Assembly (NCBI GenBank): GCA_022494885.1
Contig: JAGVSM010005041.1
Span: 62,001 to 126,000, forward strand
DNA length: 64,000 nt
Reading direction: 5' to 3'
Source: Micrasema longulum
Taxonomy: Eukaryota; Arthropoda; Insecta; Trichoptera; Brachycentridae
The position numbers and the translations under genes were made by a program. The first letter of the stretch is position 1, and every line of letters starts with the position of its first letter. Positions 55,190-64,000 of this stretch are shown one piece after another. The notes under the pieces are model-generated. The model searched no databases and was not told the origin of the DNA. It saw only the letters and a program-made list of their open reading frames with translations.

Positions 55190-56218
55190 TATATTTTTTG
55201 CCGACTGCCAAGATCTTTGCCACTGTCAATGATATATCTCACTGTGTAAATATCCAAGAAGATCTTGATCGTCTATTTGATTACTGTAATAAAAATCAAT
55301 TGTACATTAATACATCAAAATGTTATTCAATGACATTTACTAAAAGTACAAAAAAAATTACGCACAATTATACAATCAAAGATAATTCCATATCACGGTG
55401 TACCGAGATTAGAGACCTAGGAGTTATTCTTAATAATAGATGGCTGTTCGGGTCTCATATAAATTGTTGAAAAAGCTAACCAAATGCTGGTCTTCATTTT
55501 AAGAATTTCCAAACCTTTTAAAAAACCAAATACATTAAATACTTTATACAACACTTTTGTACGCAGTAGTTTGGAGTTTGCATGCGTTGTGTGGAGCCCA
55601 CAATACATAACAAACATAGAAAGGATTGAAAATGTTCAACGAAAATTTTTAAAACACCTCGATTATAAAAACAATAAAATGCTTTGTACTTACAGCCAAT
55701 CTGCCAAACAAAATGGATTTTTTACCCTTGAAAATAGACGACTGTATATGAATTATGCCATTTACATAAATTATTTAATAATAAAGTAGACTCTTTTAAC
55801 CTACTCTTTAAAAGTAATCTTAATGTCCCCTTTCGCGTGACAAGAAATAAGTATTTATTCCATCTGCCAGTCTGTAGAACTAACTATGCACAACACTCTT
55901 TCCACTATCGTTCTTGCTCTTACTATTATGTTTTTTTTCATCTATTGATATATTTTACATGCCCCTTAAATTATTTAAAAATAAATTAAGACTTATTATT
56001 CCTGGCTGCGATACGATCCTACTTACTATTTAATGATGCACACACCTCTCACACTAATACACATAAACACATCCTTTTGTTGTAATACAATTTAATAATA
56101 TATATGATTTTTATTTAGAAACTTCGCTGGTCTGTCTTTAAACCGTGTTAAAAAAATGTTATTATATTATTGTTTGACTTGTTATGACTGTTTGTTTCTT
56201 TAAAATAAATAAATAATG
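55190..56218 (+). mobile_element. LINE-H relic (Jockey-like RT, longest)
   Basis: It begins at the RT catalytic box: TTTGCCGACT gives FAD where F/YADD is expected, and a 1-base shift breaks it. Then AKIFATVNDISH, NIQEDLDRLFDYCNKNQLYI, NTSKCYSMTF, RDLGVILNNRWLFGSHIN (frame ends 55470), a frameshift, MLVFILRISKPFKKPNTLNT, LYNTFVRSSLEFACVVWSPQ, IERIENVQRKFLKHLDY, and broken remnants with NVPFRVTRNKYLFHLP and CRTNY near 55830-55890. This is the standard order of palm end, thumb and C-terminal region in Jockey elements. A CACA-rich 3' region and AAAATAAATAAATAATG (about 56200-56218) close it. Confidence 0.88.
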
Positions 56219-56514
56219 TTTGATTTATAAAGTACTTAACAGCAAACTACAAAAGCTATTCAAAGTAAAGTTATTTTTGATAAATCTTCTACTACAATTG
56301 ATTAAATTTATAAACAAAAATTTATTTTTGTTTTGTGTTTTTTTTTTCCAGAATTTATTATGCTATATTTTAATTTGACTTTTTTATCAATCTGTTTTAA
56401 CCTATAAGTCATAATATGAACGCTTCCTTTAGTTTTTACTCAAGTATTTTTAAAAATTAAATGAAGCGTAAATATTGCATATTTTTTTATTTTTTTAAAA
56501 AACAATAACAGATA

Positions 56515-56605
56515 GTATAAAAACAATAAAACGCTTTGTACTTACAGCCAATCTGCTAAATAAAATTATTTTTTACCTTTGAAAATAGACATTTATGGTT
56601 TATGT
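56515..56605 (+). repeat. Second copy of an LINE-H segment
   Basis: AAACAATAAAACGCTTTGTA, CTTACAGCCAATCTGCTAAA and TGAAAATAGACATTTATG repeat 55665-55745 with a few changes, 855 bp downstream in the same orientation. It is a separate fragment or local duplication. Confidence 0.65.
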
Positions 56606-56609
56606 TTAT

Positions 56610-57070
56610 TTAAAAATAAATCAAGTTAACATTTCTCTACGAGCAAATGATAGTCAGTCAGTTCCCCAGGTCTCCGATTTCAATGGGAGTTATATTCAAC
56701 TAACTATAAAGTAAAAAAAATCTGTCTAAAAATATAATGTTCATGCAAATTTATTTTTAAAACATGTTAATTAAAACATGTTACCTACGAAGTTTTTCAA
56801 AAAATTCACGCAAATATTCAAATTTTCAAAATTAAACTTTGATTTTTATTTATAGGCAATTGAAGTTAGCTCTCCTAACCGCCTAGCGAAATCGGGGCCG
56901 ATAGTCCGTATTGGAAGTTCAGAGTTATCTTAAATTATTGTCTTTGCAGTAATATCGAATTTTAAATTTAAAATACGTTCAGTTACATAACACTGATAAA
57001 CAAATTACATCTTTGTATACAAATATTCACATTTCTGTCAAAAAAAATACTCTATTTGCAATTAAAGATT
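56610..57070. other. AT-rich stretch, nothing recognised
   Basis: A GC-richer patch at 56868-56935 is unassigned. Confidence 0.3.
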
Positions 57071-57159
57071 ATTCTGTCAACTTTTTATTTATTTGTCCCT
57101 CAGGAATCAGCTGCGGGTGCATGGTAGACTTTTGGATCCCTTCAATGTTGATAAATGAT

Positions 57160-57260
57160 AATTTATACTAATATTATAAATACGAACGTGGGTTTGTTTG
57201 CATTTCCTTCGCGTCTAAACAGAAAGACCGATTGAACGTAGAACAGAACATGAATGCAGA
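57160..57260 (+). mobile_element. Possible Helitron-like or related insect repeat end
   Basis: TTTATACTAATATTATAAAT, then GGGTTTGTTTGCATTTCC, CGCGTCTAAAC and GACCGATTGAACG. The TATACTAATATTATAAA start followed by GTTTGTTTG and CGTCTAAAC is widespread in insect genomes, often at Helitron ends. Class is inferred from memory, not proven. Confidence 0.4.
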
Positions 57261-57264
57261 ACAG

Positions 57265-58165
57265 CCAACAGCCAAATCACAATTTCGAAAACATGGCACA
57301 TTGGTGTTTTCGGGCGCAGTAAGGTCAATTTTATGTTCTGTTAAAAACAGCCCGACCGCTTTCATATAAAAAAATGTGATAATAACCATCCAAAAATAGT
57401 GTCGATAGCAAAAACAGCATTTCTCAATCTGCAAAAAATGAATAAAACCTTATTTTATTGTAAATTTTCCACCTAGGACGTATATTCTACATTTTTATAG
57501 ATTTAACTAAACATAACTTAAAAAACTTAACGTTATAGACGTCAATTTAAAATCTCGGCTATATTTAAACCGTTATCGAGAAACACCTAATCTTGATCTC
57601 GAAGCTTCTAGAGATAGCCATTTACGACCCCATATAGAGACAGTTATGTCGGGCAATCTTTGAACAATATCTAGAAAACAGTGTTGTACCTCTCAAAACA
57701 AATGCCTACCAATGTTCAATACATTTTAATCGCTATCCAATACCGATTCAGCTCTCCTGGACGATAACATACTTTATAACGCTTGCGGACGTAATGACGA
57801 TAATTCTCTATGCAAATTTAACGATAGTTGGTTAAAGAAGATTGTCGGTCTTAAAAATCATCCTAATTCTACTGATGAGATTATTTTTTATACGTTAAAT
57901 GTGTGTACATCGGTTAACTGCATCAAAAATACTATGAAATCTAAAAGTTAGGGAAGAATATACCTACCATTAATTTTTTGTTATTCTTTAAAAAGCACTA
58001 CTCAAAACAATGATTCTGACTCCAGTAAACCACGCTCCCTGGAATGAGTTAGTACAGCGGTTTCTTTGTATTTTTAATTTGTTGATAGACTATTAAACAA
58101 AGCCAAAACTAAATGTATATTTTTTTATGTATCGTATTATCAGCGCTATGATTTTTCAAAGTTTG
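57265..58165. other. Single-copy stretch, no secure gene
   Basis: A plus-strand frame without a start is open from about 57632 to 57830 (includes AIFEQYLENSVVPLKT). It is not recognised. Confidence 0.25.
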
Positions 58166-58169
58166 CCAA

Positions 58170-58285
58170 TTTTGAAATTACTCCGAAAGTTTTCTACTGT
58201 GAGTCATGCTAATTGGTAAGTTGGCTTCTCATAAACAGGAAATATATCACAACACTATCAAGAGTTGATTCACAAAAATTTGTGA
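58170..58285 (+). repeat. TGACGTCA-type repeat, copy 2 (diverged)
   Basis: GAAATTACTCCGAAAGTTTT, GAGTCATGCTAATTGGTAAG and CACAACACTATCAAGAGTTG follow the family order; the TGACGTCA block itself is lost. Confidence 0.4.
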
Positions 58286-58569
58286 TGAAAAGCATTTATG
58301 TTAATGTTTCATGCTTTTCTACAAATTTCACCGTACAATTAAATGCCCTAATTCTTACCGCTTGTAAGAAAACATTTTTTTATCCGATTTCCCGTAGGAC
58401 TAAATTATCATTGTGCTATCGTGAAGTTTATTTTTAAAAAATATATTATTAAGGCGCTGCAGCGTTGGTTTTTTAAAAACAATGTTTTTTAATGGACTAT
58501 TGAACTATGTCAAAAAAAAAAATTTTACCCATTTTATTATCATCACTACGATTTTTTTTTGAGTTTTGA

Positions 58570-58965
58570 AAAAAAAAAAAACTTTACGTGTGACGTCACT
58601 ATTCTTCGGTGAGTTGTCCTGGTGGTAATTTGACTTCCCTGAAACCGGATATCCATCACAAAACTATCATTAGTTGATTAAGAAAAGTGTTTTTCAACCG
58701 TTTTCAATACGCGACCCTCTTACGAGTAAAATAATAAGTAGCTGGCAAACTCGCCCCTCCTTTCTGAACCAGCTTTTACCTGGAGGATCGCAGTCTTGAG
58801 CAATCTAAAAGTTTAGGTGCTCGGGAGAAGACCTAAACTTTTTCAAACTTTTGGAGAGCGACTCCCCTAGCAAGGCTCGCGACCCACAGGTTAAATAAAA
58901 TTGATTAGAAAAACTCGTTATGTCATTAAAAGTAGTAAATTTTATTTAAATATTTTTTATTAATT
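58570..58965 (+). repeat. TGACGTCA-type repeat, copy 3, split by hAT element
   Basis: Left part 58570-58681 (TTACGTGTGACGTCAC, CTTCGGTGAGTTGTCCTGG, CAAAACTATCATTAGTTG) continues at 58901 (TTGATTAGAAAAACTCGTTA, TGTCATTAAAAGTAGTAAAT), matching 26870-27030 without the insert. Confidence 0.55.
58682..58900. mobile_element. hAT-like MITE with 8-bp target duplication
   Basis: Left end GAAAAGTGTTTTTCAACC, then GCGACCC; right end GGCTCGCGACCCACAGG then TTAAATAAAA. CAGTGTTTCTCAACC with GTGGGTCGCGACC is a classic hAT terminal signature, here slightly eroded. The target TTGATTAA (58674-58681) and TTGATTAG (58901-58908) match at seven of eight bases. The uninterrupted family copy at 26.9 kb supplies the empty-site comparison. 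No transposase is present. Confidence 0.65.
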
Positions 58966-59084
58966 TTTTCAAACTCTTTAAAGTAACTTTGACTCACGCG
59001 CTTTATGCTTTAATTTTTCTCATTATGCTTTAACTCAAATGCTTTAATTTTTACTGAGTGCAAAAAATCATTTTTGATATCAAA

Positions 59085-59155
59085 TTTTCCGTGGCACTGA
59101 ATTTCTTCATTGGGATTGAAGATATTATATTCCACTTTTTCCAGCATGGATCTAA
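59085..59155 (-). repeat. Segment shared with 27624-27700
   Basis: ATATCAAATTTTCCGTGGCA then CTGAATTTCTTCATTG matches the 27.6-kb locus. Confidence 0.4.
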
Positions 59156-59289
59156 TGACAAATTGCTTTTAGGACAAATATTTTTTGTGAACAAAAACAT
59201 TATTCTAGCCAGTATACGAATAATACCTATTTAAGCACTTCGGTACAATTAAGTATATTTATGGGTTGCAGTAGCTGCAGGAGCTGGAT

Positions 59290-59600
59290 TACGCACGTCT
59301 TGCAGCTACATAGCGCATAGATAGTGAGAAATCTAGCCCCTTTTTACATTTTTTATTATTTTTATTTGACAATGAAGTTAAGAGTTTAAATGATATTTTA
59401 AAAAACGAAATAAAAAACAAATTTATAAAAATAGAAGTTAGATTACAACAAGTCTTGCAGCTACTGAGCGCATGGACGGTTGAAATTCTAGACCCTATTT
59501 GCTAAATTTAGATATTTGATAACATTTACATAATTTGATAGCTAACTTCACATAAAGTCTTGCAGCTACAAAGCGCATCGACGAATGGAATTTCAGCAAC
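59290..59600 (+). repeat. Three spaced copies of a 22-bp motif
   Basis: GTCTTGCAGCTACxxAGCGCAT occurs at 59297-59318, 59452-59473 and 59557-59578. Only the two x positions vary. Flanks are alike but looser (GAAGTTAGATTAC-type before, AATTCTAG-type after). The spacing is 155 and 105 bp. It may be a decayed tandem array in which this block was preserved. It is not seen elsewhere in the window. Confidence 0.75.
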
Positions 59601-59921
59601 ATAAGAATGATTTTAAAAAGTTTACAAAAAACCGTAATATTTGTATTGTTTTTCATAGTAAAAGTGTAATTTAGGCATTTTCTCATCTAGTGCGGCTGGC
59701 ATTATTTTCAAACAGTCACCTTTGATAACGACGAAGGTCCGTAATAGAACGAAGACAAGGAAGGCATTACCCATAATTTGAAATACCATATACTGTGCGC
59801 TTGTAACTTGTCTTTTTAATTAAACGACAAAGGGTCAATATTACACCCCTGTCCTTCAAAAAACCCTTTGAAGATTACGCCAATCTGTTTTACAATTTAA
59901 AGAGCTCGTATCTCAACATAC

Positions 59922-60014
59922 CTCGAGAATTTTATCCTGTATATATTTTTCTATATACACACTGTAATCTGCTTTTCCTTGAACATTACCATCTACGAGA
60001 CTGACGAAAAGCAT
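59922..60014 (-). CDS. Possible internal exon, product unknown
   Basis: A 93-nt, 31-codon open segment on the minus strand lies between a strong acceptor (pyrimidine-rich tract then TGTGGCAG, 60015-60022) and a strong donor (GAG/GTATGT, 59916-59921). The frame is also open for about 13 codons upstream. The predicted peptide contains LFVSLVDGNVQGKADYSVYI and EKYIQDKILE. I do not recognise the family. Both splice signals are good, but one exon without neighbours is weak support. No mate exon was found nearby. Confidence 0.25.
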
Positions 60015-60024
60015 CTGCCACAAT

Positions 60025-62465
60025 TGAAAAAATAATAGGCATGTATTGACCAGTTTTTGTAACACCGTCCACTTAAAAATTTAAACTAATGGGTTAGTAA
60101 ATGCTAGTATGTTTTGGTTTATCAATTCTCATAGTAGATGGTATTACGCTCATGAGTGTGTGTCCACAGCATACAAGGCCACTTCGAGCAACTAGTTCGG
60201 CCCACACCATCAATTTATTACCTAACCATAGTAATTACTGAATACATTTACTTAGCGCTAAATTGTATGAATCACAACAATCAACATTATTTAGCGGGTG
60301 CGGATATTACAAGTTTGTCATATAAATAGATTTTTGTCAGAGAAATTTAGATCTCAAGCCATTTTCATAAACTATGCGTAGTTCCTACATTGATATTTTA
60401 AACAAAAAACTCATTTATTTCATTCCCTGTCGACAATCTCATTTCTTTCCTTCGTTTCTTTTCACCCTTTCAATGTTTCTCTTTTTGTTTTAGCTTACGT
60501 TTTAATAAATACATTTGCTTTTTTAAGGCTGTGAGAAAAAATAAATATTTCTAATAAAATATTATTTAATGTAATGTATTTATTTTAGACAGTTATACAA
60601 ATAATATTTGAACACCTAGTTATACCGTAACTAATAAAAAAATATATACAAAAACAAAATATTGTTTTAAAACTCAGACGCTTTCCAATTACACTCTATC
60701 TGCTTATATGGATGTTTGTTTTTAACAAAAATCATCGCCATCCTATGAAACGATGCGATAAACCCAGCATCCCTTATCTAATAATATATTTACTGAATAA
60801 ATAAATAAAAATACCCCACAGAGTTTTTGTGAGTACATCGTTAATTTTAATTATTTAAAAACTACTTTCAAAAAGAAGAAATAAATATTTTGGATTTTTT
60901 TATTCGAAATCGAAAAAGTTCGAATAAACATTGAGTAGTTTTATAGTGATAAAATTGAAAAAAATAGGAACATTTTAACAAAAAGTATGATACGAGTATT
61001 ATTCACATTTCAACAGAAACAAGTGTGGAAAACGTTGCTTTTATCTTATTTTTTACATTGTTATTTAGAAAACTCAATTGGTTCTAAATTATCTGTTCAC
61101 TTCTACGTTCCACAACCCGCCCCCCTACAACAACTAGTATTCCATTTTCTAGGACGGTAATGTATGACAAAATTAAATTATTTGGCTAAATCATACAGTC
61201 AAAATATTTATTAAAAAAATAATCTAATAATGACTCGTAAACACGTAATTTAAAAAAATGATTAAACGAAAGAGAACTCTTTTGAATTTAATTTTTTACT
61301 CTAGCATTTCGCCCTTGCCATATTAAAAATCTTGTCTGAACTGCACTTTTCAAAAATAAATAGCATAATTGATCGAGCTTTATATGTAAAAAGTTAAAGC
61401 AACCTGTTTGTTGTTTGTTTTCATGTTTTTTCCGCTATTTGTGAACTAAATAATTTTTAACAAGGAAAACATGTGATAGCCACGTGGATGACACGCTGTA
61501 TGTAAATACTACCGTGTACAAGGGAGGGTCAAAATATTGCTGATTACTTTTGACTTACAACTTCCTACCACGGGCCGGGCGTAGTTTTGTTAATTCCAAT
61601 CTGACCACGCTACTTGTGCAGAGCTAGACTTGGCTTGGGGTGTGAAAAATATTGTTTATTTTGCTTTTCCGTGCAAAACAAAAAAATTACAGAAATTGTT
61701 GTTTTTCGTAAACCATAAAAACATGGTAATATGATTTATTCATTTATATATACTTAACTTAAACAGATTATGCACAAATTCAGACAATCCAGTAACAAAT
61801 GCGGAGTCAAAATTTTGTAAATAAAGTTACAGAGTTATCTATTTTAACCTCACGTGCTGACAGTATATTTTGCAAAGGAATATTATGATCACGCGTAATT
61901 AAAAAAATATTGTTTTTTATTGTGTAGCGTTCGCAATTTAAAAAAATAGTGAAATTCTTGGTCGAGTTAGAAGTTTTATTTACCACAGTTGTCAAAAATA
62001 AATTAAATGTATTTTTAATACTTATTGTAAAACATAGTTTTTTTCTTTTTAATCTACAATCCACAGCATAATGTATGTACGTATATTATGTAAACATAAC
62101 TATTATTTATTTTTTGTTAATTTAATTATTTGTTCAGTTTTTTTCGTAGGTCAGTAAAAGTCTGATCTTTCGATTGTCACTAACGAAATAAAAGGCCCAA
62201 TTGCTGGCACTGTGGTGAATACAGCACTTAATACCGAGTTTGAGAAATTTTATTTTTTGTTAACCTCCCCGTGTAAGGCGAGCATCTTTGTTATTTGTCT
62301 TTACATCGTATATGTTGTTTTGTAATCAGAGGTGATGCCTTAGTATGTGCATAAGTACTGTACATTCCCAAGTAAAATAATGTTTAAATAAATAAGTAAT
62401 TGATATTAAAAATATGTTAAACAAACGGGGATTCATTGCGACATTATACTTATAATTTTTTTATT
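60025..62465. other. Long AT-rich stretch, no feature recognised
   Basis: Both strands were read. The minus frame at 61807-62064 is low complexity. No SINE, R1 or RT match was found. Confidence 0.4.
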
Positions 62466-62770
62466 CAATACTAGCGCCAAAAGATCTATCGAGATGATTT
62501 TCTCATCTTGTCTTCGCATGCGCAATTGTCAAAGTGCATATTCTGTTTAGCATAATCTTTTACCCTGAATTTGTACGAAAAATACCATATCTGCTAAAAC
62601 CGTGATTTGAGCGAGAAAGACTACGCTTCATACCGGTGAATCGTGCTTTAGAGGGAGAAGACAATAAACATAGTCCGGGCTTAGCATGCGCAGATTTGAA
62701 GTGTTAAGTTCGCTTGTAACGTCACTTTGAACATGCGAAATGAGATAATATTAGTGCCTAAACTGCCTAT
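62466..62770. other. Single-copy patch with imperfect inverted repeat
   Basis: TCTTCGCATGCGCAATTGTC and GTCAAAGTGC near 62512-62540 partly mirror CACTTTGAACATGCGAAATG near 62723-62742. It may be a worn MITE or a single-copy regulatory patch. Confidence 0.25.
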
Positions 62771-63159
62771 AAACATTATGCAAACCAGAACCAAAAACAA
62801 TAGTAAATTTAGCGTTCCTAGTTCCAATGTGCAGGTTGTCATCATATTATCAATCGTTTACCGTGTAAGACTTATCATATTATTATAATTTTATCAAATT
62901 CAATATACAAGTTAACAAAATGTAAAAAATGCTTCGCCAAGGTTTTTAGTCAGGAGCCGCCAGTGTATGTAATATAATCAAATAAAAAACATATTTTTAC
63001 CTAAATACTATGTTTATTATAAAATCAAGATATAGGTGCCTACTAACTGAATCAAAACATGTTTTGAAGGAGTTTGATCATTCGTAATTAATCTTATACG
63101 GGAGTGATACTAATTGTGTCCTAATAAAATTGAAGCTAAAATAAGAAACAGTTGTTTAT

Positions 63160-64000
63160 TTACGAGTAAGACCAGAAAGCTCGTTCGGAATTACTTTCAC
63201 CGTTGTCGATAAGAATAACTCTTCTCGGCCCTAAAATACAACAAGAGTTTCTAAGGTAAGCCTGTTTATAATTAAAAAGGGGATAATGGAGGCGGTAAGC
63301 ATTGATGATGAAGCGCAATATCTTCACAGGGGCGGCCCTGTCTGGCAGTATGCTTTATGGCGAAGGAGTACCTACTCGCCCACGCGGCCTGGACTCGCTA
63401 GCCAATAAATCCACGGCACAATGTTACATAAACATCTCAGCCACGTAACAAAAGCTTCCAGCTCCCGTACCGAGCCATATAAATCATGGACATAATTCAG
63501 GTAAACGCGCAAAAAACCCTGAGCCGCAGCATCGCGCGTTAAAAAATCTAACAGAATCGATACGCACACTTTTACAAAGCTCTCACCCGCTAAGTCCAAT
63601 ATTTGAATACGTCATGCTGGGCGAAGATAAATTAAAAATCGCACGGATCCACGCGAAAGGAAAGTAAAACAGAACTGCTTCGTAAAAAAGTGCGAAACAT
63701 TAAACCCGTGACCTTTACAGAATACAGTTTTTTGTCGAGTCTAGTACATACACATACGCCATATCGCGGGCAGAAATTCGCGTTCGGTAAGGTGAGAAGG
63801 TTTTTTTACTTAACGCGTTATAGGGCTCCGTGTGGACGCCCCTGAGGGCTTCAATTAAACGAAGGTCTGAGAATTACGGCGGGAACGAGAAGCAAATTGC
63901 TACAGATACTATGACCTTAATAACAGAACCTTCCCCGCGTTTTGAAACATCGCCGAAACTCGGTCCACGATGCCTCTTGTCCGCTGAGTTTGGAAGACGG
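63160..64000. other. GC-richer window edge, no secure gene
   Basis: GC rises to roughly 42-48 percent, CG steps are frequent and no repeat from the window recurs here, suggesting a gene or its promoter is near. Possible donors include GTTTCTAAG/GTAAGC (about 63250) and TTCG/GTAAGG (about 63785). A 75-codon minus frame (63372-63599, with ILLDFLTRDAAAQGFLRV) is unrecognised. Confidence 0.25.

Noticed and set aside
1..64000. CRISPR array, operons or bacterial ribosome-binding sites
   Set aside because: No spaced direct-repeat array or dense coding; all signals are eukaryotic.
47545..64000. Second THAP exon
   Set aside because: I scanned downstream for an acceptor followed by the expected FP and C-x2-H part and saw nothing convincing.

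Overview
This is an AT-rich (GC near 30 percent by eye) eukaryotic nuclear window, most likely from an insect. It holds no complete host gene. The evidence for an arthropod is the mix of 5'-truncated LINEs whose reverse transcriptase (RT) tails look insect-like, tRNA-derived SINEs, mariner, hAT-like and pogo-like DNA transposon relics, and many short foldback elements. I cannot name the order from sequence alone. I give my own labels (S1-S3, R1, R3, LINE-A etc.) to repeat families seen more than once here.

Layout. 0-9 kb: LINE-A relic, a palindromic mariner-type MITE (3.7-4.1 kb), a LINE 3' tail, a large R1 foldback (7.75-8.2 kb) and a mariner N-terminal fragment. 9-16 kb: a TATA-like promoter candidate, MITE ends, and a nested locus at 13.1-14.4 kb where an S1 SINE was hit twice, once by a LINE that landed with a 5' inversion. 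16-20 kb: interrupted SINE, long plain stretches, and a CpG-rich island at 19.74-20.1 kb. 20-28 kb: R1 foldbacks alternating with hammerhead-ribozyme-like repeats. 28-43 kb: plain AT-rich DNA with LINE and mariner relics, and SINEs. 43-57 kb: more R1, hammerhead-like repeats, SINEs, four LINE tails and a probable THAP-domain first exon at 47.46 kb. 57-64 kb: a hAT insertion with target duplication, a spaced three-copy motif, one possible internal exon, and a GC-richer 3' edge.

The most notable signal is a dispersed family carrying type I hammerhead ribozyme cores. Nine candidate copies are visible, mostly on the minus strand. The copy at 46.43-46.51 kb has canonical CUGAUGA and GAAA core boxes, a 5-bp stem II and an 11-bp distal stem I. 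Across copies stem II changes sequence but keeps pairing, and the stem III half-site is a different perfect palindrome in different copies (ACCGGT, ACTAGT, AGCGCT), as expected of ribozymes that act as dimers. Several copies lie within about 0.6 kb of R1 foldbacks.

The window otherwise reads as intergenic or intronic DNA shaped by layered transposon insertion. The coding pieces are RT or transposase relics apart from the THAP-like exon, and no set of genes here works as a pathway. All calls come from reading the sequence; none has been tested by database search.
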